In this document: positions 1 through 7,336 of the stretch, one piece after another
Layout: every line of letters begins with the position of its first letter
Position numbering within the stretch: position 1 is the first letter of the stretch
Assembly: GCA_946887065.1 (NCBI GenBank)
Contig: CAMPKL010000022.1
Span: 1 to 15,183, forward strand
Length of the DNA stretch: 15,183 nucleotides
Direction of reading: 5' to 3'
From: an uncultured Bryobacterales bacterium
GTDB taxonomy: Bacteria > Acidobacteriota > Terriglobia > Bryobacterales > UBA6623
The notes under the pieces: generated by a model
The model's input: the letters and a program-made list of their open reading frames with translations, nothing else
Database searches by the model: none
What the model was told of the DNA's origin: nothing
Program-made: the position numbers and the translations under genes

Positions 1-2
1 AG

Positions 3-1040
3 TTCATCGGCGTCGGCGTCGGCATCCCGCCCACTCTCGAAGGCATCCTCGCCGCTGGCCTTGAGTTGATGCGTGGAAAGGACTTCCGCTCTTTCCGGGT
101 GCGGGCGAAGCGAGCATCCAAGCAACTCCCTTTCCGTTCGGCTGAAGTCGAGCGGCACCTAGGCGCATTAATCGGCGAGCAAGCGAGATCTCAAGGACGC
201 GAGGTGCGCGTCGATCTTAACCACGCCGAAGCGACCTGTTTCGTCCAGGCCACCGCCTCCGAGGCGGTCGTCTTCACGGACAGACTGCGCGGCCTCGGAG
301 GGCTGCCTACCGGCACGGCCGGCCGGCTCATGTGCCTGCTTTCGGGCGGCATCGACTCGGCGGTCGCCGCATACAAGATCATGCGCCGCGGCGTCCGCGT
401 TAACTTTGTGCATTTCTATGGGGCTCCCGCGCGTCCTGGTGAGGAGTCCCCGCCGATAGCCCGCGAGATCGTCCGTCAACTGACGCCGTATCAAGGTCTC
501 TCACGCCTGTTCTTGATTGATTTCGACCCCATCCAACGCCACATCGTGGCCAACGCCCCCGACGAGTTTCGTTTGCTTCTTTACCGCCGTCTCATGCTGC
601 GCATTGCGGAAAAGGTCGCCCGTAGTCATCGCTGCCACGGCACCATCACCGGCGACAGCATCGCCCAGGTCGCATCCCAGACTCTGTCCAACATCGAAGG
701 GGTCAACTCTGTCGCGAGGATGCCCGTGTACCGTCCGCTTTGCGGCGACGATAAGCAAGAAATCACGGCCATCGCCCGCAGGATCGGCACCTACGAAACG
801 TCCATTGAGCCCTTCACCGACTGCTGCCCGCTATATATGCCTCGTAACCCGCGGCTGTTCGCACGCATCGATGAATTGGACGCGGTCGAAGCGGGGCTCG
901 AGGCGGCCGCGTTGATACGGCGGGCCACGACGAGCCTATTGCGAGAAATTTACGAGTACCGCAATGGCGGCGTCAGTCAGAAATCGGTTAGACAGTATGT
1001 GGTCGCGGAGAATGAATCTTCAGCTGTGCTTGCTGGCTAG
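3..1040 (+). CDS. thiI: tRNA 4-thiouridine synthase / thiamine sulfurtransferase ThiI, 5'-truncated by the window
   Basis: ThiI adenylates U8 of tRNA and transfers sulfur to it (s4U), and in some bacteria also supplies sulfur to ThiS for the thiamine thiazole. The frame is open to the window edge. The TTG at 66 and ATG at 69 are internal, because upstream codons continue a THUMP-like sequence into FRVRAKRASKQLPF. The order is end of THUMP, the GLGGLPTGTAG linker, the PP-loop SGGIDS (about nt 342-359), a TGDSIAQVASQTL segment and RPLCGDDKQEI, all ThiI signatures. A DCC motif sits near nt 820-830 where the catalytic cysteine region lies. There is no C-terminal rhodanese domain, so this is the short form. 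About 60 N-terminal residues appear to be missing, judged from family length. The last ~35 residues are not conserved-looking and overlap the next gene. Confidence 0.93.
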   Translation, partial: FIGVGVGIPPTLEGILAAGLELMRGKDFRSFRVRAKRASKQLPFRSAEVERHLGALIGEQARSQGREVRVDLNHAEATCFVQATASEAVVFTDRLRGLGGLPTGTAGRLMCLLSGGIDSAVAAYKIMRRGVRVNFVHFYGAPARPGEESPPIAREIVRQLTPYQGLSRLFLIDFDPIQRHIVANAPDEFRLLLYRRLMLRIAEKVARSHRCHGTITGDSIAQVASQTLSNIEGVNSVARMPVYRPLCGDDKQEITAIARRIGTYETSIEPFTDCCPLYMPRNPRLFARIDELDAVEAGLEAAALIRRATTSLLREIYEYRNGGVSQKSVRQYVVAENESSAVLAG

Positions 1041-1869
1041 CAGCTTTTTAGCCGCGGCCGGGTGGGCCCAGGCGCAAGGCGCCAAGGACGAAGCAGCGCC
1101 CACACTGGAGATCGTCCGCCTCGACCTGCTCGATAGCTTCGCCAACTACCCGATCGCCGAAGACAGCGTTTTCGCTCCCGGGGACACCGTCAATGTCGCC
1201 TTCAACTTGAAAGGCTATACCGAGAGCGAGACTTATCGCATGAAGGTCAGTTGGAACATTACTACTAGCGGACCCGCTGGGTTGCCCTTCGCGCCCGGAA
1301 GCGACGGACTATTCGATGCGGAGTTAGCCCCCGAAGACGAAGAATGGGAACCATTGGTGCGCTACCAAGCGGAGTTGCCGCATCACCTGCCGGAGGGGGT
1401 CTATCGCATCCATGTCGAGGCCAAGGATGAGCTGTCCGGCGCGACCGCCGAGGATGATCTGAATGTTCAGGTCGCGGGAGCGCCGGTGGTGCATAGCGAA
1501 GTTCTGTCCATACAGAACTTCACCTTTTCGCTAACAGCCGGCGGGACGCCCCTGCGCCAAGCGGTGTTTCGGCCCGGGGCGACCCTATTTGCTTCCTTCG
1601 ATATCACAGGCTACAAGCTGGGCGAAGGCAATTCCTACGAGCTTGCGTCTCATCTTGATCTGCTCGACTCGGAGGGCAAAAAGGCGTACTCCTTCAATCC
1701 CGCGAGCGAGAAAGGCTCCAGTTTCTACCCCAGGCTTTCGGTGCCCGCTAGCTTCCGCTTCGACCTCGATCCAACCATAAAACCGGGCGTATACTCACTG
1801 GTCTTAACGGTGACGGATGTCACTGGACAACAATCTCTTACGTCGCAAGAGACCTTTGAAGTCCGCTAG
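997..1869 (+). CDS. Secreted protein with two tandem beta-sandwich-like repeats, function unknown
   Basis: I do not recognise a named family. With the ATG at 997 the product is 290 aa and begins MWSRRMN, followed by a hydrophobic core (LQLCLLASSFLAAAGW) and an AQAQ cleavage-like site, so it is probably exported. The SRRM pair loosely resembles a Tat motif, but a Sec signal is as likely. ATGs at 964 and 1012 are alternatives; GGAG at 1007-1010 is only one base before 1012, so no start has a good Shine-Dalgarno. The mature part contains two related units: APGDTVNVAFNLKGY is echoed by RPGATLFASFDITGY, and EGVYRIHVEAKDELSG by PGVYSLVLTVTDVTG. This indicates a tandem duplication of an Ig/fibronectin-like fold (inference). 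The signal peptide is encoded within the 3' end of thiI. Confidence 0.8.
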   Translation: MWSRRMNLQLCLLASSFLAAAGWAQAQGAKDEAAPTLEIVRLDLLDSFANYPIAEDSVFAPGDTVNVAFNLKGYTESETYRMKVSWNITTSGPAGLPFAPGSDGLFDAELAPEDEEWEPLVRYQAELPHHLPEGVYRIHVEAKDELSGATAEDDLNVQVAGAPVVHSEVLSIQNFTFSLTAGGTPLRQAVFRPGATLFASFDITGYKLGEGNSYELASHLDLLDSEGKKAYSFNPASEKGSSFYPRLSVPASFRFDLDPTIKPGVYSLVLTVTDVTGQQSLTSQETFEVR

Positions 1870-1898
1870 TTGGCGAATTCGTCCTCAGGCTCGCTACG

Positions 1899-3089
1899 AT
1901 GGGAGGGACTTCCGCGAGAGAAATGATCGCCCCAACCAGCCCTTCCGAATTGTGTGAAGCCCTCAAAACCTCCGCGGACCGCAACGCCGTTATGGAAACG
2001 GGGGGCGCTTTCAGCAAGCCGACGATGGGCGGTCCCCTTCCGTTGGAAGCGGTTCGCGTCACAACCTCGGCCATGACCCGGCTTCTGGCGTACGAGCCCG
2101 CCGACCTGACCATCAGCGTCGAGGCAGGCATGCCCTGGCGCCAGTTAAACCGCATCCTTGACGAGAATAACCAGTTCGTCCCGGTAGACCCCGCCTACAG
2201 CCAAACCGCCACCGTCGGCGGCGTGGTCGCCAGCGACAGCAGCGGTCCTCGCCGGCGTCGATACGGTTCCGCTCGCGACGTGACCATCGGCATGACCTTC
2301 GCAACAGTCGAAGGCAAGCTCATCCAGTCCGGCGGCATGGTGGTCAAAAACGTTACCGGCTTGGACATGGCCAAGCTCATGATCGGATCGTTTGGCACCC
2401 TGGCGGCGATCGCCACCGTCAATTTCAAGGTACTTCCCAAGCCCGTCGCCGTCAGGACGTTCGTCTTCTCGGCTGAATCGTTGGAGTCGATCATTCAGTT
2501 GCGGAAGCGCATCGTCGCCAGTCAACTCCAACCCGTCGCCTTGGACCTAGCGTCCGGCTCCGGCGTCACCGACATGGCCGGAGCCAAGCGCTACCGGCTG
2601 CTAGCGGAAGCCCATGGAAATCCGTCGATGGTCTCCCGCTACAAGAAGGAGTACGCGGAGTTCGCTCACGCCGACGGCGTCGACTTCACGGAATTGGATG
2701 GCCCGGCGGCCGATGCGCTGTGGAAGGACGTTCGCGAGTTCAGCTCCCGCTGGACAACCGCCCATCCCGAAGGCGGGGTTCTTCGCGTGTCCACGGCGCC
2801 TGCCGCGCTTGCCAATGCGATTCAGCTTTGTGACGGTTCCAGCATTTCCCGCGCCGCCCTCGGCGTGACCTACGTTGGCTGTTCGAACGGCGAAGAACTC
2901 AGGCAACAACTCGATCGCCTGCGTTCGCACGGCATAAGGACCCTGGTCGAGCACGCCTCAGCAGCCGCTAAACAGGAACTGGAGCAGTGGACCGCGCCAG
3001 ATTCATCCCTCGCCGTCATGCAACGCATCAAGGATGAGTTGGATCCCCAGGGGCTGCTGAATCCAGGCCGTTTATTCGGGAAGATCTGA
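1899..3089 (+). CDS. glcE: Glycolate oxidase FAD-binding subunit GlcE
   Basis: GlcE is an FAD-binding subunit of the GlcDEF complex, which oxidises glycolate to glyoxylate and passes electrons to the respiratory chain. The FAD_binding_4 (PCMH/VAO-type) fold is visible: TISVEAGMPW (res ~71-80), PVDPAYSQTATVGGVVASD (~95-113), YGSARDVTIGM (~122-132), then VVKNVTGLDMAKLMIGSFGTL (~148-168). The C-terminus LDPQGLLNPGRLFGKI is typical of GlcE. The length, 396 aa, is somewhat above the family norm (about 350). The ATG at 1923 (388 aa) may be the true start: GGGAGGGA at 1901-1908 lies upstream of it, though at a long spacing (14 nt). The next gene is glcF, 41 nt downstream, so the two are probably co-transcribed. 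No glcD is seen in the window. Confidence 0.9.
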   Translation: MGGTSAREMIAPTSPSELCEALKTSADRNAVMETGGAFSKPTMGGPLPLEAVRVTTSAMTRLLAYEPADLTISVEAGMPWRQLNRILDENNQFVPVDPAYSQTATVGGVVASDSSGPRRRRYGSARDVTIGMTFATVEGKLIQSGGMVVKNVTGLDMAKLMIGSFGTLAAIATVNFKVLPKPVAVRTFVFSAESLESIIQLRKRIVASQLQPVALDLASGSGVTDMAGAKRYRLLAEAHGNPSMVSRYKKEYAEFAHADGVDFTELDGPAADALWKDVREFSSRWTTAHPEGGVLRVSTAPAALANAIQLCDGSSISRAALGVTYVGCSNGEELRQQLDRLRSHGIRTLVEHASAAAKQELEQWTAPDSSLAVMQRIKDELDPQGLLNPGRLFGKI

Positions 3090-3130
3090 ACATTGCGGGA
3101 ACCAAAGTATAGTAATGGGCTTGACCTCTC

Positions 3131-4429
3131 GTGAACGCCGTTAACCAGAAACTTCTCGTCCTCGGAGACGAACCGCAACAAGCGGACCTTGACCACTGCG
3201 TCCACTGCGGCCTGTGCCTCAACGCCTGCCCGACCTACCGTGAGCTGGGGTTGGAGATGGATTCGCCCCGGGGACGCATCTACCAAATGGCCCAAGTCAA
3301 TCAGGGCAAGATGGAGATCAACGACGAATACGTCGGTCACATTGAACTCTGTCTGGCCTGCCGCGCCTGCGAAACCGCGTGCCCTTCGGGTGTGGAGTAC
3401 GGCAAACTCGTCGAGGCTGCTCGCTCGCAGATCGCCGCCCACCGGCCGCCTAGCGCGTTCAAACGCTTCCTTTACGAGAAGCTCTTGCTGAGTCCGACCC
3501 TGCTGACGATCGCCGGATACGGCGCGTGGTTGGGACAAGTGACGGGACTACAAGCTCTAGCCCGCAACAGCGGGCTGCTGAAGTTGATCAGCCCGAAGCT
3601 GCACCAAATCGAAGTCTTCGCTCCGCCTTCGCAGCCGCCGTTCTTCTTCAGCAAGGTCGGCAAGACGTACCCAGCCATCGGCGAACAAAAGCATCGCGTC
3701 GCTTTCCTGGCTGGATGCATCGCCAATGTGTCCTTCGCCCGGATGAACGAGGCGACTGTTCGAGTGCTGCAGCGCAACGGCTGCGAAGTGGTCATACCCG
3801 GCGAGCAAGGTTGCTGCGGCGCCCTGCATGTTCATGCCGGATTGCGCGATCTGGGCCGGCAGCAAGCCAAGCAAAATATCATCGCCGTGGCCGGCAAAGG
3901 CTATGACGCGATCATCACCAACGCCGCCGGCTGCGGCTCAGTCCTGAAGGAATACCCGGAGTTGTTCGTGGGAGATGCGGAGTGGGAGCCGCGCGCCAAG
4001 GAGTTCTCCGACAACCTCAAGGACGTTTCCGAGTTTCTCGCCTCCATTGACTTCAATCGCAATTTCGGCGAGATGCGCGTCAAGGCGACCTATCAAGATT
4101 CTTGCCACCTGCTTCACGGCCAAAAGGTGAAAGACGCGCCGCGAACGCTGCTCAAGGCCATTCCCGGCATGGACTTCCGCGAACTGCCGTTAAGTGAAAT
4201 CTGTTGCGGCAGCGCCGGCGTGTACAACATCGAGCACACCGAGATGTCTCTCGACCTGCTGCAGAACAAGATGCGCATGGCCGATTCGACTGGGGCTGAG
4301 ATCATCGTCACGGCCAACCCCGGCTGCATGATTCAACTGCAAGCCGGGGCGAAGATGTACGGCCGCAACCAGCGCGTGTTGCACGTCGTCGAGTTGCTTG
4401 ACGAGGCCTACAGCAAGGCTGAGGCGTAG
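3131..4429 (+). CDS. glcF: Glycolate oxidase iron-sulfur subunit GlcF
   Basis: GlcF carries the Fe-S clusters that relay electrons from glycolate oxidation. Two bacterial ferredoxin motifs CxxCxxCxxxCP are at residues 23-34 and 74-85. Two cysteine-rich CCG domains follow, with CCG at 228-230 (EQGCCGALH) and 358-360 (SEICCGSAG), plus DSCHLLHGQ before the second. The length is 432 aa, close to E. coli GlcF (407). It starts at GTG with no Shine-Dalgarno. TATAGT at 3108-3113 could be a -10 for an additional promoter, but no -35 is evident. The 41-nt gap from glcE and complementary functions suggest an operon. LutA/GlpC-like proteins share this architecture, but the adjacent glcE favours GlcF. Confidence 0.92.
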   Translation: MNAVNQKLLVLGDEPQQADLDHCVHCGLCLNACPTYRELGLEMDSPRGRIYQMAQVNQGKMEINDEYVGHIELCLACRACETACPSGVEYGKLVEAARSQIAAHRPPSAFKRFLYEKLLLSPTLLTIAGYGAWLGQVTGLQALARNSGLLKLISPKLHQIEVFAPPSQPPFFFSKVGKTYPAIGEQKHRVAFLAGCIANVSFARMNEATVRVLQRNGCEVVIPGEQGCCGALHVHAGLRDLGRQQAKQNIIAVAGKGYDAIITNAAGCGSVLKEYPELFVGDAEWEPRAKEFSDNLKDVSEFLASIDFNRNFGEMRVKATYQDSCHLLHGQKVKDAPRTLLKAIPGMDFRELPLSEICCGSAGVYNIEHTEMSLDLLQNKMRMADSTGAEIIVTANPGCMIQLQAGAKMYGRNQRVLHVVELLDEAYSKAEA

Positions 4430-4486
4430 ATCTCGGTCCCTTTCCCCCTCGAACCGCAAAAAACTCCTATGGGCCCTTCCCCGGCG

Positions 4487-4494
4487 GTCGATAA
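4487..4494 (+). promoter_or_regulatory. Weak FliA (sigma-28)-like -10 element upstream of flaG
   Basis: GTCGATAA differs by one base from the enterobacterial sigma-28 -10 consensus GCCGATAA and sits 59 bases before the flaG start. No TAAAGTTT-like -35 is present at the usual distance; the A-rich stretch at 4458-4463 is too far upstream. It is therefore only a candidate for a flagellar-class promoter. Confidence 0.2.
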
Positions 4495-4540
4495 GGACGC
4501 TGACGACGAAGGCTTCCGCCGGCGTCGGGATATGCAAGCC

Positions 4541-4547
4541 AAGGAGG
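4541..4547 (+). promoter_or_regulatory. Strong Shine-Dalgarno that fixes the flaG start
   Basis: AAGGAGG ends 6 nt before the ATG at 4554. It settles the flaG start at 4554 rather than the much longer upstream reading frame, whose first 52 codons are basic and low-complexity and do not resemble FlaG. Confidence 0.8.
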
Positions 4548-4553
4548 GCGCAT

Positions 4554-4859
4554 ATGAGCGTCGCTGAAATTCAAGTCGCCCGATCCGCCAAGCTTTCTTC
4601 GGATGCTCCGGAACCGGGGAGCCCCGAACAAGCGGCGAAGAACAGGGAGATCGCCCGGGCCGTCAAGGTCCTGAACGACGGCGGAGGCGTCGGCGCGGGG
4701 AGTGAGGTGCGCTTCGCCATCGACAAGACGAGCGGGGACGCTTTAATTCGGATTGTGGACCGCGTCACCGACGAAGTCATTCGGCAAATTCCTTCCGAAT
4801 CGATCATTCGCATGGCTGAGGTCCTAAAGAGTCTGGGCCCCGGCGAGCGGCTGGCCTGA
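4554..4859 (+). CDS. flaG: FlaG family flagellar protein
   Basis: This 101-residue protein has the FlaG core: EVRFAIDKTSGDALIRIVD (res ~51-69) followed by DEVIRQIPSESIIRMAEVL (~73-91), where EVIRQIPSE is the family hallmark. FlaG proteins are small, poorly understood and often encoded next to fliD/fliS; in several bacteria they affect filament length. The N-terminal ~40 residues are polar, probably disordered, and rich in Ala/Ser/Pro. The start is set by AAGGAGG at 4541-4547. fliS begins 10 nt after the stop, so the two are almost certainly in one operon. Confidence 0.9.
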   Translation: MSVAEIQVARSAKLSSDAPEPGSPEQAAKNREIARAVKVLNDGGGVGAGSEVRFAIDKTSGDALIRIVDRVTDEVIRQIPSESIIRMAEVLKSLGPGERLA

Positions 4860-4869
4860 GGCGAGCGGA

Positions 4870-5298
4870 ATGACTGCGCTGATCTACGCTGAGAACGACA
4901 TCCGTCATCAACGCGGCGTGGAGCTGGTCTGCCTGCTTTACTCCGGAGCCATCACCCGAGTTTCCCGCGCACTGGAGAGGCTGGAGATCAATCAATCTCA
5001 AGAACGGGGGGCCGCCATAGGCGGGGCGATGGCCATCATCGTCGAACTGCAGGGCGCACTAGACGGAGATGCCGGCGGACAAATCGCTAAGGATCTCGCC
5101 AAACTTTACGATTACATCCAAGACAGGCTGATTACCGGACATGCTGAACGGAATGGTGAGCCGCTCGTGGAAGCGCGAAACTTGCTGCAGACTCTTCTCG
5201 GAGGGTGGCAAGACTGCCGGGCCGCGTTGGAGGAACCTGTACCGGAACCTGAGAGAGTTGCGGTCGGTGGAAGCAGCCGCAGGGCCTGGACACTCTGA
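4870..5298 (+). CDS. fliS: Flagellin export chaperone FliS
   Basis: FliS binds the C-terminus of flagellin in the cytoplasm and prevents premature polymerisation. The 142-aa, mostly helical sequence contains the usual landmarks: ELVCLLYSGAITRVSRAL (res ~18-35), an AMAIIVELQGALD segment (~54-66), GGQIAKDLAKLYDYIQDRL (~69-87) and a C-terminal GGWQDCRAAL. The N-terminus (TALIYAENDIRHQRG) departs from the usual Y...-rich FliS start. The last ~20 residues form a non-conserved tail. GAGG at 4858-4861 overlaps the flaG stop and lies 8 nt before the ATG, consistent with translational coupling. Confidence 0.9.
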   Translation: MTALIYAENDIRHQRGVELVCLLYSGAITRVSRALERLEINQSQERGAAIGGAMAIIVELQGALDGDAGGQIAKDLAKLYDYIQDRLITGHAERNGEPLVEARNLLQTLLGGWQDCRAALEEPVPEPERVAVGGSSRRAWTL

Positions 5299-5313
5299 GG
5301 AGCGGCGCACAGC

Positions 5314-6651
5314 ATGAGCGTTGGAGCCCCAATCAGCTTCACGGGAATCAGTAAGTTCTCGGAAAATTTTCAGGTATTACTCGAACGATCTTTCACGGTC
5401 GCGAATCTGCCGGTCAAGAACCTCCAGACTGAGCAAGCGATTCAACTCGCCAAGCAACAAGAACTCGGCAACCTGGCCGCCGATGTGCGGGACCTGAGGG
5501 ACGCATTCTCGACGCTTGGCGTCCGATCCGCGCAAGGAGCGATATCCGCCAACTCCAGCGATCCGTCCGTTGCGACGATCATGGTCACCGGTTCGCCCGG
5601 CGCGATTTCCTTTGAACTCGATGTTACGTCCGCCGCCGCGGCAGCCCAAGAGACTTCGACTTCGAACGTTGCAAATTCAGCTGTCGAGACGCTCGCGGCG
5701 GACGGCTTGTTTACGCTGACCGTCGGCTCGCAGGTGACTGCTATCGACCTAAGCCAGCCGGGGCTCAACAACACCCTCGAAGGCCTCCGCGACCATATCA
5801 ATAGCAGCGGTCTGGGCGTCCAGGCGATCATCATCAACACCAGCAGCGACCTCGAAAGCCCCGCGTACCACCTTACCTTGACGGCCAACGACACCGGAAC
5901 CTCGACCCTGAGTCTCACCGATAGCGGCGCGCAGCAGTTGCTCACCCAGATCAATCAAGGCACGGACGCCGTTTTCACCGTTAACGGCGTCGGGGTTACG
6001 AACGCAGGCAATACGGTCGTCGATTTCGCGCCCGGTCTTACGCTGACCATTGTCGATGCAGGCGAGGCTACGATAGCCGCCAAGCCCGATATTGCAGGCC
6101 TCTCAAGCGCTTTGACCGCCGTGGCCGCGCAGTACAACGCCGTCGTCGCGCGGGTGGTTTCCCATATTGGCGATGGCGCCGGCGTACTCTCGGGGGACAG
6201 CCTGGTCCGCGAAACGCAGTCCGCGCTACGCGAGCTGACAGGAAGGATCGGCGACGGCTCGGTCTTCTCCATGGCAGACCTCGGTCTCGAACTCGACGAC
6301 CAAGGCGTTCTAAGCTTCGATGAGACTAAGTTCAGCAAAACAGCGGATAACGACTTCGCCGGGGTCCTGCACTTCCTAGGAGATACGACATCGGGCTTCG
6401 CCGGTTTGGCCTACCAGCGCCTGAGCAATCTGTCCGATCCGGTGACCGGACAGTTCCAAACCGCCATGCGATTCCTCCGCGAATCGGATAAGACCTTGCA
6501 ATCACAAATCGAGGCGGCTCAAGAACGAGTCGATCTATTGATTAAGAATCTCGAAGAGCGGTTCGCCGCCGCGGACGTCCTGTTGGCGGAGTTGGAGTCG
6601 CAGCAGGATTTGCTGACACGCCTGTTCGAACCGCCCAAGAACACCAATTAG
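5314..6651 (+). CDS. fliD: Flagellar filament cap protein FliD (HAP2)
   Basis: FliD pentamers cap the growing filament tip and fold incoming flagellin. The 445-aa protein has the FliD layout: a helical N-terminal leg (res ~10-70), a beta-rich middle with repeated Thr/Ser/Val segments (~90-270, including ATIMVTGSPGAISFELDV, TLTANDTGTSTLSL and AVFTVNGVGV), then a helical C-terminal leg ending in coiled-coil-like heptads (~385-440). The usual SGLD signature near the N-terminus is replaced by FTGISKFSENFQVLLERSF, so this is a divergent version. GAGGAG at 5297-5302, overlapping the fliS stop, lies 11 nt before the ATG. Position after fliS and before a fliT-like gene supports the call. Confidence 0.88.
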   Translation: MSVGAPISFTGISKFSENFQVLLERSFTVANLPVKNLQTEQAIQLAKQQELGNLAADVRDLRDAFSTLGVRSAQGAISANSSDPSVATIMVTGSPGAISFELDVTSAAAAAQETSTSNVANSAVETLAADGLFTLTVGSQVTAIDLSQPGLNNTLEGLRDHINSSGLGVQAIIINTSSDLESPAYHLTLTANDTGTSTLSLTDSGAQQLLTQINQGTDAVFTVNGVGVTNAGNTVVDFAPGLTLTIVDAGEATIAAKPDIAGLSSALTAVAAQYNAVVARVVSHIGDGAGVLSGDSLVRETQSALRELTGRIGDGSVFSMADLGLELDDQGVLSFDETKFSKTADNDFAGVLHFLGDTTSGFAGLAYQRLSNLSDPVTGQFQTAMRFLRESDKTLQSQIEAAQERVDLLIKNLEERFAAADVLLAELESQQDLLTRLFEPPKNTN

Positions 6652-6658
6652 GCCCGCC

Positions 6659-6967
6659 ATGAATCAAGAAATTGAAAGCTTGGCTCAGATCAGCGACGAA
6701 CTGACAGGCGCCTCGCTTGCCCGCTATGGCGACCTGCTCTCTAAGCGGCGCGTTGTCCTGACCGCACTCATTGACCACCACGGGCCGCCAGGCGAGCCCG
6801 AAGACCTTGCAGATGCTTTCCGCTCTGGAAACGAAGCTCGATCACGCCTTTTAATCGAGTTGGCAGGGCTGCGCGAAAAGATCGAAGACCTGCGGCGTTT
6901 GCATGCGGGGCTCGGACAGTTGCGCCCCATCGGGACGTCGCGTCCGTCGCTCGACATTCGCCTCTAA
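6659..6967 (+). CDS. Small helical protein, probable FliT/FlgN-type flagellar chaperone
   Basis: This 102-aa, charged and predominantly helical protein (Leu/Glu/Arg heptads at res ~1-35 and ~57-82) starts 7 nt after fliD. FliT, the FliD export chaperone, is usually about 100-120 aa and encoded directly after fliD/fliS, so position, size and helical character fit. There is no diagnostic motif that I can read, so the name rests on context. An uncharacterised flagellar accessory protein is the alternative. No good Shine-Dalgarno is visible, suggesting coupling to fliD. Its stop codon interlocks with that of the convergent small ORF on the - strand. Confidence 0.65.
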   Translation: MNQEIESLAQISDELTGASLARYGDLLSKRRVVLTALIDHHGPPGEPEDLADAFRSGNEARSRLLIELAGLREKIEDLRRLHAGLGQLRPIGTSRPSLDIRL

Positions 6968-7140
6968 ACTAGCCCGCTGAACAGCTGCGCCACGTAAGAA
7001 ACGAGGGGGCCCAACAACTGCTGGACCTGCATGGCGATGAAGCCGTGGGAGTGCCATAGGTAGTATCCGAGCCCCAGAACCACCGCTGGGACCACCGTGA
7101 ACCAGAATCCGCTGATGCGCGTGTACGACTTGCTGGGCAT
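6964..7140 (-). CDS. Predicted 58-aa single-pass membrane protein, unknown
   Basis: This short ORF on the - strand runs from ATG (complement of 7138-7140) to TAG (complement of 6964-6966). It begins MPSKSYTRIS, then has a hydrophobic segment (res ~12-30, GFWFTVVPAVVLGLGYYLW) that would make one transmembrane helix. A second, amphipathic helix-like stretch (~34-58, FIAMQVQQLLGPLVSYVAQL) ends at the C-terminus. Basic residues before the first segment suggest an N-in orientation. Third codon positions are mostly G/C like the neighbours, which supports real coding. AGGGAG sits 2 nt before the ATG, a close but usable Shine-Dalgarno. TATGCT (complement of 7167-7172) may be a -10. No family is recognised. 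Confidence 0.6.
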   Translation of the reverse strand: MPSKSYTRISGFWFTVVPAVVLGLGYYLWHSHGFIAMQVQQLLGPLVSYVAQLFSGLV

Positions 7141-7283
7141 AGCTCCCTAAGCCTAGGACTGCTCCGAGCATAGGGCAAAAGGCGGTTTCTGACTGTAGGC
7201 GAAATACCTTACCGTCCCAGCGCAGGGCGTCAGGGGGCCGGGATTGCCTTGATTTTTTTCACCTGAATTATTGCCGGAACTGA

Positions 7284-7312
7284 TTGTCATTTGTCGTTGA
7301 ATTGGTTAATAT
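7284..7312 (+). promoter_or_regulatory. Candidate sigma-70 promoter of the response regulator gene
   Basis: TTGTCA (7284-7289, five of six consensus bases) and TAATAT (7307-7312) are separated by 17 nt. Transcription would start near 7319, giving a leader of roughly 18 nt. It lies in an AT-rich patch that stands out from the GC-rich surroundings. The rest of 7141-7336 shows no gene; a run of seven T at 7253-7259 lacks a convincing hairpin. Confidence 0.45.
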
Positions 7313-7336
7313 ATCGGACCCGCCCGCGCTCAATCG

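Noticed and set aside
66..71. TTG/ATG at 66-71 as the thiI start
   Set aside because: The frame is open upstream and continues THUMP-like sequence directly into it, so the gene is simply cut by the window edge.
2870..3538. 222-codon open frame on the - strand across the glcE/glcF junction
   Set aside because: It is antisense to two clearly recognised genes, has low-complexity Arg/Ser/Gly-rich composition and no domain; it arises from the GC-rich third positions of the + strand genes.
4398..4553. Longer flaG start at 4398, overlapping glcF
   Set aside because: The extra 52 residues are basic and unlike FlaG, while ATG 4554 has a perfect AAGGAGG at a 6-nt spacing.
7224..7259. Rho-independent terminator: AGGGC/GCCTT followed by seven T
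   Set aside because: The stem is only five pairs with one G-T, the loop is 17 nt, and it is ~280 nt beyond the nearest + strand stop.
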